A DNA stretch of 64,000 bases from an uncultured Alphaproteobacteria bacterium (GCA_903909375.1 CAIVVM010000040.1:56090-120089); one strand, 5' to 3'. Counted from the stretch's first letter, positions 49,791 to 59,044 are shown. Numbers and translations: made by a program. The notes: a model not told the origin generated them from the letters alone.

Positions 49791-50351
49791 TCAGGACTGG
49801 AGCGCCGGCTTCAGAAGCCGGTAGTGAAGCCGCCCGTACCAGACGAGGGCGTTGATGATGCCGATCGACACGAGGCTGAGGACCGCGCCGCCCGATGCCG
49901 CGCCGGCCATCAGGCCAATACCCGCCAGCAGCGCGGTGATCGCGCCGCCCGGCGGATCCATGAACGGGCCGGCGGCGAAGACTACGCCACCCGCGAAGAA
50001 CACCGCGATCACCGCGATGATCAGTCCGAACAGTGTGGCGCCCACCGTCATGAGGATCGGCAGAAGGATTAGAATGTCGATGGCGCCCAGGCCCAGCACG
50101 GCGAAGACCGCCGCGGCTGCGGAAGAGGGGCTGCGCTCCTCTTTCCAGCGGGTCAGCGTGCTCTCCGCGTGGAGTTCGCGGGCCAGCCGGGCGGGATCGC
50201 CCAACGCTTCGGCGACCTCCGCCTCGGTTCGGCCGGCGGCAGCGCCATCGGCGAAGTGAGTATCATAGTCGGCGACGATGTCGGCGATGGCTTGCGGCGG
50301 CAGGCCGCGCAGGCCTTCCCGCAGCCTGGCGATGAACGCCTGACGAGTCAT
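49791..50351 (-). CDS. DUF1700 membrane protein
   Basis: 186 residues. The N-terminal helical region (RQAFIARLREGLRGLPPQAIADIVADYDTHFADG, key IVADYDTHFADG-type motif) and EAEVAEALGDPARLARELHAE are DUF1700/HAAS signatures. Several hydrophobic segments follow (about 80-175). In HAAS proteins the N-terminal part binds PadR-type regulators, as known from Bacillus BldD-unrelated families; that link is inference here. It overlaps padR by 4 bp. Confidence 0.88.
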   Translation of the reverse strand: MTRQAFIARLREGLRGLPPQAIADIVADYDTHFADGAAAGRTEAEVAEALGDPARLARELHAESTLTRWKEERSPSSAAAAVFAVLGLGAIDILILLPILMTVGATLFGLIIAVIAVFFAGGVVFAAGPFMDPPGGAITALLAGIGLMAGAASGGAVLSLVSIGIINALVWYGRLHYRLLKPALQS

Positions 50352-50674
50352 TTTGCCCCTCCAAGAATGTCTTCGACCGCCCCGGAGAACGAGCTCCAGG
50401 CGGCCTGTTGGCTGATGAAGCTGCGTTTGCCCGCCTCACTCAGCTTGTAATATTTGCGCGGCGGCCCGGCCGGGCTCTCGACGAGATAGGTCTCGACCAG
50501 CCCGTCGGTCTGCAGACGCCGCATCAGCGGATAGATGGTGCCTTCCCCCATGCCGATGGCGTCGGCCAGGCGGGCGGCGATCTCGTAGGCGTAGTTGTCT
50601 TGTCGGTGAAGGAGGGCGAGCACACATAGCTCGAGCGCTCCTTTCTTCAGCTGGATCTCAATGGCTTCTGGCAC
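50348..50674 (-). CDS. PadR-family transcriptional regulator
   Basis: 108 residues from GTG 50674, with AAGGAGG 8 bp upstream. PadR winged helix: LKKGALELCVLALLHRQDNYAYEIAARLAD, then GEGTIYPLMRRLQTDGLVETYL (signature GTIYPLMRRLxxDGLV) and YYKLSEAGKR wing. It lacks the long C-terminal coiled coil, so it belongs to the short subfamily-2 PadR proteins. First gene of a three-gene cassette that probably regulates itself through AGGTA repeats upstream. Confidence 0.93.
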   Translation of the reverse strand: MPEAIEIQLKKGALELCVLALLHRQDNYAYEIAARLADAIGMGEGTIYPLMRRLQTDGLVETYLVESPAGPPRKYYKLSEAGKRSFISQQAAWSSFSGAVEDILGGAK

Positions 50675-50699
50675 GTCCGAGCCTCCTTGAATGACCCAT

Positions 50700-50735
50700 C
50701 AGGTACCGCAAGGTATTGGGCGAAGCAAGGTACTG
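50700..50735. promoter_or_regulatory. AGGTA direct repeats upstream of padR
   Basis: Three related units, CAGGTACCG (50700-50708), CAAGGTATTG (50709-50718) and CAAGGTACTG (50726-50735). The AGGTA cores start 10 and 17 bp apart. They lie 25-60 bp upstream of the padR start, where a PadR operator or promoter would be. Confidence 0.5.
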
Positions 50736-50822
50736 CGCATTAAACGTTAGTAATCTGAAACATGGGGAGCCGCCGGCGTGTCCGATCCGGCTCGACGGGC
50801 TCAGGGTTGCCCGATCTTCACC

Positions 50823-52763
50823 TCAGCTCTTGACCTTCACATACTCGCCCGGCGCATCACCCAGCGGCTTGAATGGTCCCTGTGCGGGATCGCGGGCCGG
50901 GACCATCCCGCCGGACCGCTCACCAAGCCAGGCGGCCCAGTGCGGCCACCAGGATCCAGGATGTTCCTCGGCGCCGGCCTGCCATTCCTCCAGAGAGTCG
51001 GGCAGGGCGGGGTTGATCCAGTGCTGGTACTTGCGGGCGACGGGGGCATTGATCACCCCGGCGATATGGCCGGAGCCCGCCATGGTGAAAGTGGTCGGAC
51101 CGCCGAAGAGTTTAGCCCCTTTGAAGACCGAGCGAGCGGGCGCGATGTGATCTTCCTTGGACGACTGCACATAGATGGGCGTCTTCACCTGGCTGAGATC
51201 GATGCGGACGTTGTCCAGCACCAGATCACCCTTGGCCATGGCGTTCTCGCCGTAGAACTTGCGCAGATAGAAGGTGTGCAAGGTCTTTGGCATCCGGGTC
51301 TGGTCGGAATTCCAGAACAGCAGGTCGAAGGGCTTTGGTTCCTTGCCGAGCAGGTAGTTGTTGACGAAGAACGACCAGATCAGGTCGTTGCCGCGCAGGG
51401 CGTTGAACGTGTCGGCCATGGTCGCGCCGGAAAGCACGCCGCCGCCCTCGTCCATCTTGGATTCCAGGTCCTTCAACCAGTCCTCGTTGGTGAACAGCAG
51501 CAGATCTCCGGCCTCGGAGAAATCCTGCTGGGCCGCGAAGAAGGTGGCCGAGCCGATGGAGGTGTCGCCCTTCACCGCCATATGGGCGAGGGTTGCTGAG
51601 AGAAGGGTGCCGCCGATGCAATATCCGACGGTGTTCACACGATCGACCCCTGTCTGCTTCAGGACCGCGCCGACGCCCTCGTAGATGCCCTGGCGCATGT
51701 AGTCTTCGAAGGTCTTGGTCGCCAGTGACGAGTCCGGGTTCACCCACGAGGCGACGAACACGGTAATGCCCTGGCTGGCCAGCCAGCGGATCAGCGAATT
51801 CTCGGGCCTCAGATCCATGATGTAGAACTTGTTGATCCACGGCGGGAAGATCAGCAGCGGGATCTCGTAAACCTGCTCCGTCGATGGAGAAAATTGCAAC
51901 AGTTCGATGATTTCATTGCGGAAAACAACTTTCCCCGGCGCCGTCGCGACATTCTCGCCGATCTTGAACATCTCGTAGTCGGTCTGGGCGATGGAAAGCG
52001 CGCCGCCGCCGCGGTTCAGGTCTGCCTGGAAATTTTCCATGCCCTTGAGTAGGCTCTGGCCGCCTGTGGCCATGACCTCGCGCAGCGCGGTCGGATTGGA
52101 GGCCAGGAAGTTCGACGGGGCGAAGGCGTCCGTCAGCATCCGCATGAAGAACTCGACGCGCCGCTTTTCCAGTGGGTCGACGCCCTCGACGTCCGAGACC
52201 ATGTCGTTCAGGAAATTGGCCGTCAGCAGGTAGGACTGCTTGATCGCGTCAAACACAGGGTTGTCGGACCAGTCGGGGTCCAGGAACCGCTTGTCCCCCT
52301 TGGACGGCGTCACGACCGGGTCGGCAGCGTCGCCCGTCGCCCGCCGGGCTGTTGTTTGCCAGAGGTCGAGATACTTTGAAAACAGATCGGCCTGCGCCCG
52401 CATCATGCGGTCAGGTTGCGCCGCCAGCCGCCCCATCACCTGGGTCAGGGCGGGGCCGACATGGAACGGGTCCGGAGACAACGCGGCGGGTCGTTCGGCC
52501 TGACGCAGGGCCATCTCGGCAATGGCGCCCTGTGCGGTCAGCGCGGCGCGCGCCAGGTTCATGGACAAGGCCTCGATCTGTGCCCGCTGCTCGGGGTTGA
52601 AGGCTGCACTCTCGAACTTTGGCGGCGCCTGTGACGAGGGCTTCGGTTGTGGCGGCGCTTCCGCAGCGCTGGCCTCGACCTTGGCGGCCCGAGCCTTCTT
52701 GACGCCCTTCGAGCCCGCCTTCTTGCCCCCTTTGCGCGGGGCCTCCGAGGTCTGCTCTTTCAT
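50823..52763 (-). CDS. phaC: Class I polyhydroxyalkanoate synthase
   Basis: Polymerises 3-hydroxyacyl-CoA into PHA storage granules. 646 residues from ATG 52763, with GGAGG 7 bp upstream; the frame extends to 53132 only by antisense to the lipoprotein gene. A Lys/Ala/Pro-rich N-terminal extension (1-45) precedes the conserved N-terminal domain; the alpha/beta-hydrolase part has the lipase-like box GYCIGG with the catalytic Cys (about 368), Asp in SSKEDHIAP (about 525) and His in AGSGHIAGVIN (about 553). Ends YVKVKS. No phaAB or phasin genes are adjacent. Confidence 0.96.
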   Translation of the reverse strand: MKEQTSEAPRKGGKKAGSKGVKKARAAKVEASAAEAPPQPKPSSQAPPKFESAAFNPEQRAQIEALSMNLARAALTAQGAIAEMALRQAERPAALSPDPFHVGPALTQVMGRLAAQPDRMMRAQADLFSKYLDLWQTTARRATGDAADPVVTPSKGDKRFLDPDWSDNPVFDAIKQSYLLTANFLNDMVSDVEGVDPLEKRRVEFFMRMLTDAFAPSNFLASNPTALREVMATGGQSLLKGMENFQADLNRGGGALSIAQTDYEMFKIGENVATAPGKVVFRNEIIELLQFSPSTEQVYEIPLLIFPPWINKFYIMDLRPENSLIRWLASQGITVFVASWVNPDSSLATKTFEDYMRQGIYEGVGAVLKQTGVDRVNTVGYCIGGTLLSATLAHMAVKGDTSIGSATFFAAQQDFSEAGDLLLFTNEDWLKDLESKMDEGGGVLSGATMADTFNALRGNDLIWSFFVNNYLLGKEPKPFDLLFWNSDQTRMPKTLHTFYLRKFYGENAMAKGDLVLDNVRIDLSQVKTPIYVQSSKEDHIAPARSVFKGAKLFGGPTTFTMAGSGHIAGVINAPVARKYQHWINPALPDSLEEWQAGAEEHPGSWWPHWAAWLGERSGGMVPARDPAQGPFKPLGDAPGEYVKVKS

Positions 52764-52842
52764 CCTGTGGTCCTCCAGAACGGCGCGTATATCGGTCGCG
52801 CTCTTTCGCGTGATGCAATCATCGCATAAGACCGGGGTCGAA

Positions 52843-53286
52843 ATGAATGCGTCGCGCCCGTTTTTTCCGAAAGTCGCCGGCCTGACCCGGCCGCTGGCGC
52901 TTGTCGCCGGTTGCGCGGTGCTGAGCGCATGCGTCTCGACGCCCTTTCGGGAAGCCGTCGTCGATCCGAAATCCGCCGTCGCCGGCGATGTGGAACGTCT
53001 GACGCCGGGTGAAGGCAAGTTCCCGACCTTTGCCGACATTCCAAAGACGCCGAAGGATGTTCGACCGCTCGCCCAGTACGGTTTGGCGGCTCGCGGTCTG
53101 ACCGCGGCGGGCGATAATCTGATGCGCGCCACCGCGCCGGAGACCTGGACCCTTCAGGCTACAGAAGCCTTCGTAGAAAAGGCCCGTCGTGACGCCGGCC
53201 CCGAAATTGAACCGCCCAAGCCCGGTGAGGCAGAGGCTTTCGCGCGCGAACTCCGGGAGCGAGCTACCCCGCCTCCGCCACGGTGA
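52843..53286 (+). CDS. Lipoprotein of unknown function
   Basis: 147 residues from ATG 52843. Signal peptide with lipobox LSAC (Cys at about 30). The mature part has KFPTFADIPKTPKDVRP (about 62-78) and an acidic, Pro-ending tail; it resembles small lipoproteins seen in Caulobacteraceae next to phaC, from memory only. It diverges from phaC, with 79 bp between starts. The promoter must lie there. No enzymatic motif. Confidence 0.75.
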   Translation: MNASRPFFPKVAGLTRPLALVAGCAVLSACVSTPFREAVVDPKSAVAGDVERLTPGEGKFPTFADIPKTPKDVRPLAQYGLAARGLTAAGDNLMRATAPETWTLQATEAFVEKARRDAGPEIEPPKPGEAEAFARELRERATPPPPR

Positions 53287-53408
53287 GCGCGGCGAGAGGC
53301 AAAAAATCCCTGAACCGGCTTGGCTGACTTCCGCCTGGAGTCTATCCAACGCTTTACATCAGCTCGCAGACCGGCCGCACGGACGCTTGCGGCGAAAGAG
53401 CTTTAGCA

Positions 53409-54629
53409 ATGACACCTGAATTCCACCGTATCCGCAGACTTCCGCCCTACGTCCTCGAAGAGGTCAACCGCATCAAGGCGCGCCTGCGCGCCGAGGGCGT
53501 GGACATCATCGATTTCGGCATGGGCAATCCCGACATGCCGACGCCGAAGCACATCGTCGAAAAGATGATCGAGACGGCGCGCGATCCCAAGGCCGGCCGC
53601 TATTCCGCCTCCAAGGGGATCGTCGGCCTTCGTCGCGCGATGGCGAGCTACTATGACCGCCGGTTTGGCGTGAAGCTGAACCCCGACACCGAGGTGATCG
53701 CCACCCTGGGTTCGAAGGAAGGCTTCGCCAACCTGGCTCAGGCGCTGACGGCGCCCGGCGATGTGATTATCTGCCCGAACCCCGCCTATCCGATCCATGC
53801 CTACGGCTTCATCATGGCTGGCGGGGTTATCCGCCATGTGCCGGCGCTGTCGCCCGAGGAGTATCTGGCCGGGGTCAGCCGGGCCGTGAAACACTCTGCG
53901 CCGCCCCCCACCGTGTTGATTCTGTCCTACCCGTCGAACCCGACGGCCCAGTGCGTGGATCTCGACTTCTACCGCGACGCCATAGCGTTGGCCCGCAAGC
54001 ACGACATGCTGGTTATCTCGGACATCGCCTATTCGGAGATCTATTTCGACGACAATCCGCCGCCGTCCGTGCTGCAGATCGAGGGCGCCAAGGATATCGC
54101 CGTCGAGGTGAACTCCTTGTCGAAGACCTTCGCCATGGCCGGCTGGCGCGTCGGCATGGTGGTGGGGAACGCCCGCATCTGCTCGGCCCTGGCGCGGGTG
54201 AAGTCCTATCTGGACTACGGCGCCTATACGCCGATCCAGGTGGCTGCCGCTGCGGCGCTGAACGGGCCAACCGATTGCATCGAGGAAATCCGGGGCATCT
54301 ACAAGGCGCGCCGCGACACCCTGATTGATTCCATGCGCCGCGCGGGTTGGGACATTCCGGCTCCCCCGGCGTCCATGTTCGCCTGGGCTCCGGTGCCCGA
54401 GCAATTCAAGGAAGCGGGTTCGTTGCTGTTCTCCAAGCTGCTGATCGAGGAGGCGGGCGTGGCTGTGGCGCCTGGTGTCGGCTTCGGCGAGTATGGTGAG
54501 GGCTATGTCCGGGTTGGGCTGGTCGAAAACGAACACCGCATCCGTCAGGCAGCTCGCAACGTGAAGAAGTTCCTGTCCAACGCCGACGAAATCCTGGGTC
54601 GCTCCCACAACGCCCTGGCCGCCCAATGA
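53409..54629 (+). CDS. alaC: Alanine-type aminotransferase, class I/II
   Basis: PLP aminotransferase related to E. coli AlaC (YfdZ), which makes alanine from pyruvate and glutamate. 406 residues. DFGMGNPDMPTP (about 36-47), NPAYPIHAYGF (about 122-132), YPSNPTAQC (about 178-186), the PLP Lys in NSLSKTFAMAGWRVG (about 238) and RVGLVENEHRIRQA with the carboxylate Arg (about 376). The similarity to DapL-like and methionine aminotransferases leaves substrate open. It overlaps hom by 4 bp. Confidence 0.88.
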   Translation: MTPEFHRIRRLPPYVLEEVNRIKARLRAEGVDIIDFGMGNPDMPTPKHIVEKMIETARDPKAGRYSASKGIVGLRRAMASYYDRRFGVKLNPDTEVIATLGSKEGFANLAQALTAPGDVIICPNPAYPIHAYGFIMAGGVIRHVPALSPEEYLAGVSRAVKHSAPPPTVLILSYPSNPTAQCVDLDFYRDAIALARKHDMLVISDIAYSEIYFDDNPPPSVLQIEGAKDIAVEVNSLSKTFAMAGWRVGMVVGNARICSALARVKSYLDYGAYTPIQVAAAAALNGPTDCIEEIRGIYKARRDTLIDSMRRAGWDIPAPPASMFAWAPVPEQFKEAGSLLFSKLLIEEAGVAVAPGVGFGEYGEGYVRVGLVENEHRIRQAARNVKKFLSNADEILGRSHNALAAQ

Positions 54630-55918
54630 CGGTCGCCAGGGCCTGGAGGATCGGCGTTGCGGGCCTGGGCACCGTCGGCGCAGCGCTGCTGGACCTGATC
54701 GACACGCGGAAGGGTTTTGCGCCCATCGACGGCGTTGTTTCCGTGTCGGCGGTCTCGGCAAGGTCCCGCAGTCGCCCCCGATCCTGCGATATCTCGGGCA
54801 AGATCTGGTACGATGATCCGGTGGCCCTGGCGTCGTCTTCGGACTGCGACATCTTTGTCGAGTTGATCGGCGGCTCGGACGGCCCGGCCAAGGCTGCGGT
54901 CGAGGCGGCCCTGAAATCCGGAAAGCCGGTGATCACAGCCAACAAGGCGCTGATCGCGGTGCATGGCGCCGAACTCGCCGCCCTGGCCGAAGAGGTCGGC
55001 GTGCCCTTGTTGTTCGAAGCCGCTGTCATGGGCGGCGTGCCGGCCGTCAAGGTGGTCCGTGAGGCGCTAGTCGGCGACGATATCCAGTCCATCGTCGGAA
55101 TCCTGAACGGGACCTGCAACTACATCCTGACCGAGATGGAGGCGACGGGCCGTTCGTTCGCCGACGTCCTCGCTGAAGCCCAGCGTCTGGGCTATGCAGA
55201 GGCGGACCCCACTACCGATGTCGGCGGCTTCGATGCGGCTCACAAGATCAGTATCCTGGCGGCCCTGGCCTTCAACTGCACCCCCAATTTCGACGCGACC
55301 GAGGTCGAGGGTATTGAACAGGTCGAGTTGCTCGATATCCAGATGGCCAAGGATCTGGGCTATCGCATCAAGCTGATCGCGTCGGCCGAACGGGTGGAGG
55401 GTAGCGCCCTGGTCCGGGTCCATCCGTCGCTGACCCCGCTTGGCCATCCGCTGGCTCAGGCCGGCGGTGCGCTGAACGCGCTCTTCATCGAAAGCACCCG
55501 GCTTGGCCGGATCTATCTGCAGGGCCCCGGCGCCGGGGCGGGTCCCACCGCAGTGGCGGTGGCTGCGGACATCGCTGACGCGCTGCTGGCTACGCGGCGG
55601 CCGGTGTTCCAGGGCCCTGCGCGTACGCTTCCGCAAATTGAGGCTGTAGACCCGTCGCGCCTGATGTGCCGGGCCTATCTGCGGTTCCTCGTAAAGGATG
55701 AGCCGGGGGTGATCGCCGCGGTCTCGGAGACACTGGCTGAGGCGGGCGTGTCGATCGAGAGCTTCCTGCAGAAGCCGGTGGAGGGCGCAGCTGGCGTGCC
55801 CATCGTGCTGACCACCCATTCCGTGGCCGAATCGGTCCTCATGGCTGCGGTGGAGCGGATTGCCGCCCTTTCGGCAGTCCTGGATCGGCCCCGTATGTTC
55901 CGTATCGCACGTATCTGA
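54626..55918 (+). CDS. hom: Homoserine dehydrogenase with ACT domain
   Basis: NAD(P)H-dependent reduction of aspartate semialdehyde to homoserine, the branch to threonine and methionine. 430 residues. Rossmann loop GVAGLGTVGAALL (about 9-21), TANKALIA (about 110-117), GILNGTCNYIL (about 158-168) with the catalytic Lys region DLGYRIKLIA (about 249), and a C-terminal ACT domain (about 350-430, KDEPGVIAAVSETLAEAGVSI) for threonine feedback. alaC-hom-glpX-recJ is a Caulobacter-like order. Confidence 0.97.
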   Translation: MTVARAWRIGVAGLGTVGAALLDLIDTRKGFAPIDGVVSVSAVSARSRSRPRSCDISGKIWYDDPVALASSSDCDIFVELIGGSDGPAKAAVEAALKSGKPVITANKALIAVHGAELAALAEEVGVPLLFEAAVMGGVPAVKVVREALVGDDIQSIVGILNGTCNYILTEMEATGRSFADVLAEAQRLGYAEADPTTDVGGFDAAHKISILAALAFNCTPNFDATEVEGIEQVELLDIQMAKDLGYRIKLIASAERVEGSALVRVHPSLTPLGHPLAQAGGALNALFIESTRLGRIYLQGPGAGAGPTAVAVAADIADALLATRRPVFQGPARTLPQIEAVDPSRLMCRAYLRFLVKDEPGVIAAVSETLAEAGVSIESFLQKPVEGAAGVPIVLTTHSVAESVLMAAVERIAALSAVLDRPRMFRIARI

Positions 55919-55920
55919 GA

Positions 55921-55943
55921 CTTTAAGACATTCGTGCTTTAAG
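55921..55943 (+). repeat. CTTTAAG direct repeat before glpX
   Basis: CTTTAAG occurs at 55921-55927 and 55937-55943, 16 bp start to start, between the hom stop and the glpX start. The TTAA cores are 12 bp apart, unlike the 7 bp of CtrA boxes. Could be a promoter element; no family assigned. Confidence 0.35.
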
Positions 55944-55971
55944 GCGCGGACCAAAGGGTTGGACATTCAAA

Positions 55972-56925
55972 ATGAGCTCTGAAGTTCTGGACCGCAGCCT
56001 CGTTCTGGACGCTGTGCGCGTCTGCGAGATTGCGGCGATTGCGGCCTGGACGATGGTCGGGCGCGGCGACGAGAAGGAGGCCGATCAGGCCGCCGTGGAC
56101 GCCATGCGAACAGCGCTGAACGATCTGGAGATCGACGGCGAGATCGTCATCGGTGAAGGCGAGCGTGACGAGGCGCCGATGCTCTATATCGGCGAGAAGG
56201 TCGGCAAGGGCGGCAAGCACAAGATCGACATCGCCCTCGATCCGCTGGAAGGCACCACGCTGACCGCCAAGGCGATGGCCAACGCACTGGCGGTGATGGC
56301 CTGGGCGCCGAAGGGCACCATGTTGAATGCGCCGGACACCTACATGGACAAGATCGCCTGCGGCCCTGGCTATCCGGCAGGGGTCATCGACCTGGACAAG
56401 AGCCCGGCGGAGAACGTCAGGGCGTTGGCGGCAGCCAAGGGTGTTGTGGCCTCCGAGATCACCGTGTGTGTGCTGGACAGGCCGCGCCACGCCGAAATCA
56501 TCGCCGGACTGCGTGAGGTGGGCGCTCGCGTCTATCTGATCACCGATGGCGATGTGGCCGGCGTCATGAACACCGCCGATCCGGAAACGGGTGTGGACCT
56601 CTACCTTGGCTCTGGCGGCGCGCCGGAAGGCGTTCTGGCCTGCGCAGCGCTGAAATGCGTGGGCGGACAGTTCCAGGGCCGACTGGTGTTCCGCAACGCC
56701 GACGAGCGCACCCGCGCCGACCGGGTGGGAATCACCGACCTGGACAAGAAGTACGACCTTCACGAGATGGTCCGGGCTGATGCGATCTTCTGCGCGACCG
56801 GCGTCACCAAGGGCGCGCTCCTCGACGGGGTCACGGTGAAGGACGGTTTCGTCCATACCCACACCCTGGTGATGAATTCGGCAACCCGCACGGTCCGGGA
56901 AGTGCGGATGAAGCGGCCGGTCTGA
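55972..56925 (+). CDS. glpX: Fructose-1,6-bisphosphatase, class II
   Basis: Gluconeogenic phosphatase giving fructose 6-phosphate. 317 residues. Conserved metal and substrate residues: GRGDEKEADQAAVDAMR (about 31-47), VIGEGERDEAPMLYIGE (about 59-75), IALDPLEGTT (about 87-96, Li-sensitive phosphatase motif DPLEGT) and GSGGAPEGVLA near 210. Some members also act on sedoheptulose bisphosphate. Follows hom by 53 bp. Confidence 0.96.
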   Translation: MSSEVLDRSLVLDAVRVCEIAAIAAWTMVGRGDEKEADQAAVDAMRTALNDLEIDGEIVIGEGERDEAPMLYIGEKVGKGGKHKIDIALDPLEGTTLTAKAMANALAVMAWAPKGTMLNAPDTYMDKIACGPGYPAGVIDLDKSPAENVRALAAAKGVVASEITVCVLDRPRHAEIIAGLREVGARVYLITDGDVAGVMNTADPETGVDLYLGSGGAPEGVLACAALKCVGGQFQGRLVFRNADERTRADRVGITDLDKKYDLHEMVRADAIFCATGVTKGALLDGVTVKDGFVHTHTLVMNSATRTVREVRMKRPV

Positions 56926-56988
56926 CGCTTCGACTGGCGACTCGCGTCAGCAGGGCCGATACTCACCGTTTGAGAACGGCCTGAGCGG

Positions 56989-58806
56989 ATGGAACACGGC
57001 GACATGGCCGACGGCGGCGCGCACCCTGAGGGATATCTGGGTGTATCCCGATCCCTGTCGGGACGGCTGTGGCGCGAGCGGCCTGCGGATCCGGAAACCA
57101 CGCGCCGGCATCAGCTGACGCATGGCCTGTCAGAGCCGCTGGCGCGGGCGCTGGCGTCGCGTGGCGTCTCGGCGGAGCAGGGCGCCGACTTCCTCAATCC
57201 GACCCTGAAGGCGCTGTTCCCTGATCCCTCGTCCTTTGCGGATATGGATCGCGCCGCCGGCCTGCTGGTTGACGCCCTGGTCGCCCGGCGCAAGGTGGCG
57301 GTATTCGCAGACTATGACGTCGATGGCGCCTCGTCCGCGGCCCAGCTGGTGCGCTGGTTCCGGGCCATGGGCCTGGAGATTTCCATCTATGTGCCTGACC
57401 GGATTCTCGAGGGTTATGGCCCGTCTCCGGCGGCGTTCCGGCGCCTGAAGGATGAGGGCGCGGACCTCGTCATTACGGTGGACTGCGGTGCGGCGGCCCA
57501 CGACGCTCTGGCGTTTGCGGCGACGATCGAGCTGCCTGTGGTGGTGGTCGACCATCACCTTATGCGCCCCGGCGAGATCCCCGCGGTGGCTGCGCTCGTC
57601 AATCCCAATCGGCCGGATTGCCGTTCGGGGCAGGGGCACCTGGCCGCCGCCGGGGTGGTGTTCGTCCTGTTGGCGGCGCTTAACCGTGAAGCCCGCCGTC
57701 GTGGACTGTTTGCGGCTGCGGCGGAACCCGACCTTCGCGCCTGGCTGGATCTCGCCGCCATGGGCGCCATCTGCGACGTGACGCAGCTCAGCGGGTTCAA
57801 TCGCGCCCTGGCGAGCCAGGGCCTGAAGGTCATGTCCGGCTGGGGCAATCCCGGACTGAAGGCGTTGAAGGATGTTTCCAAGGCCGAAGGACCGGCATCG
57901 GTGTTCCATGTGGGCTTCCTGCTGGGTCCCCGGATCAATGCCGGCGGCCGAATCGGCCGCGCCGATCTGGGCGCCCGCCTGCTCTCGACCGATGATCCGC
58001 AGGAGGCCGCCGCGCTGGCGGCCGAGCTCGATGAGCTCAATGGCTCTCGCAAGACGGTCGAGCAGGAGGTGCAGGAGGCCGCCGTTCGCCACATCGAACG
58101 GACCAGCAATCAGGCCGACGCGCCTTGCCTCGTGGTGGCCGAGGACGGCTGGCATCCCGGCGTGATCGGCATCGTGGCCGGACGGCTTCGGGAACGCTAT
58201 CGCAAGCCGGTGATCGTCATTGGCATCGACCGGCCCGGCAACGTGGGCAAAGGCTCCGGCCGGTCTCAGCCCGGTGTAAATCTGGGGTGGGCGGTGCAGG
58301 CGGCCTATGAGCAGGGATTGCTGCTCTCCGGCGGCGGGCACGCCATGGCGGCGGGTCTGTCGGTGCGCCCCGACACTATCCCCGAACTGCGGGCCTTCCT
58401 CTGCGAGATGATGGCGGGAGAGTGCGAGATCGCTGCAGCCGAGGACGCGCTGGAGTTTGATGCGCTGATCACGACGCGGGGGGCGGATCGAACCCTGTGG
58501 ACGGACTTCCAGCGCCTGGCCCCCTTTGGACCCGGCAATCCCGAACCCCTGTTCGCGCTGGCGGACGCCCGTGTCGAGCGTCCGATGGCGCTTCGCGGTG
58601 GGCATGTCCGGTGCACGCTCGTGGATCGGACCGGCGGCCGGCTCAAGGCCATCGCCTGGCGCTGCGAGGACACCGATCTGGGCCGCCGCCTGCTCTCCGA
58701 GGGGGGGCATATTCATGTGGCCGGGCGCCTCAAGCCCGACGACTGGCAGGGCCGCGAAGGCGTCCAGCTGGAGATCGAGGACGTGGCTGACCCCCGACAG
58801 CTATGA
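56989..58806 (+). CDS. recJ: Single-strand DNA exonuclease RecJ
   Basis: 5'-3' exonuclease of the DHH family used in recombination and repair. 605 residues from ATG 56989 (or 57004). Motifs: FADYDVDGASSA (I, about 105), VDCGAAAHD (II, about 164), VVDHHLM (III, DHH, about 186), NPNRPDC and, later, GSGRSQPGVNL and SGGGHAMAAG of the DHHA1 domain. A C-terminal OB-like region (about 520-600) ends it. No LexA box is seen upstream. tRNA-Glu follows 63 bp later. Confidence 0.96.
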   Translation: MEHGDMADGGAHPEGYLGVSRSLSGRLWRERPADPETTRRHQLTHGLSEPLARALASRGVSAEQGADFLNPTLKALFPDPSSFADMDRAAGLLVDALVARRKVAVFADYDVDGASSAAQLVRWFRAMGLEISIYVPDRILEGYGPSPAAFRRLKDEGADLVITVDCGAAAHDALAFAATIELPVVVVDHHLMRPGEIPAVAALVNPNRPDCRSGQGHLAAAGVVFVLLAALNREARRRGLFAAAAEPDLRAWLDLAAMGAICDVTQLSGFNRALASQGLKVMSGWGNPGLKALKDVSKAEGPASVFHVGFLLGPRINAGGRIGRADLGARLLSTDDPQEAAALAAELDELNGSRKTVEQEVQEAAVRHIERTSNQADAPCLVVAEDGWHPGVIGIVAGRLRERYRKPVIVIGIDRPGNVGKGSGRSQPGVNLGWAVQAAYEQGLLLSGGGHAMAAGLSVRPDTIPELRAFLCEMMAGECEIAAAEDALEFDALITTRGADRTLWTDFQRLAPFGPGNPEPLFALADARVERPMALRGGHVRCTLVDRTGGRLKAIAWRCEDTDLGRRLLSEGGHIHVAGRLKPDDWQGREGVQLEIEDVADPRQL

Positions 58807-58822
58807 GGCTGCGGGCCTCGGC

Positions 58823-58851
58823 TTGCGCCTCAATTCGAAGGCGTCTATAGA
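58823..58851 (+). promoter_or_regulatory. Candidate promoter of tRNA-Glu
   Basis: TTGCGC, 17 bp, TATAGA, ending 18 bp before the tRNA gene. Spacing and -10 are good. Confidence 0.55.
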
Positions 58852-58869
58852 GCGCGCCTCGCGCCGAGT

Positions 58870-58944
58870 GGTCCCTTCGTCTATCGGTTAGGACGCCAGG
58901 TTTTCAACCTGGAGAGAGGGGTTCGACTCCCCTAGGGACTGCCA
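58870..58944 (+). tRNA. tRNA-Glu(UUC)
   Basis: 75 nt with encoded CCA. Acceptor GGTCCCT/AGGGACT (G-T at the first pair), anticodon stem CCAGG/CCTGG with loop TTTTCAA giving anticodon TTC, T-arm AGGGG-TTCGACT-CCCCT, discriminator G. It lies between recJ and the cold-shock gene. The same tRNA is charged by the GltX at the left edge. Confidence 0.97.
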
Positions 58945-59044
58945 CGCGATTTCCCCTCCGGGGTGTTTGCTCTTGACCTGTAGCGAGAGCATCCCGGTGG
59001 TTTCCCATTGACGCCCGCCAGCTAACGAGAACACTCTTGTCCCT

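Noticed and set aside
50823..53132. 769-residue form of PhaC
   Set aside because: The first 123 residues are antisense to a lipoprotein gene; ATG 52763 has a good ribosome-binding site.
57130..58716. 528-residue minus-strand frame opposite recJ
   Set aside because: Shadow of recJ; no similarity.
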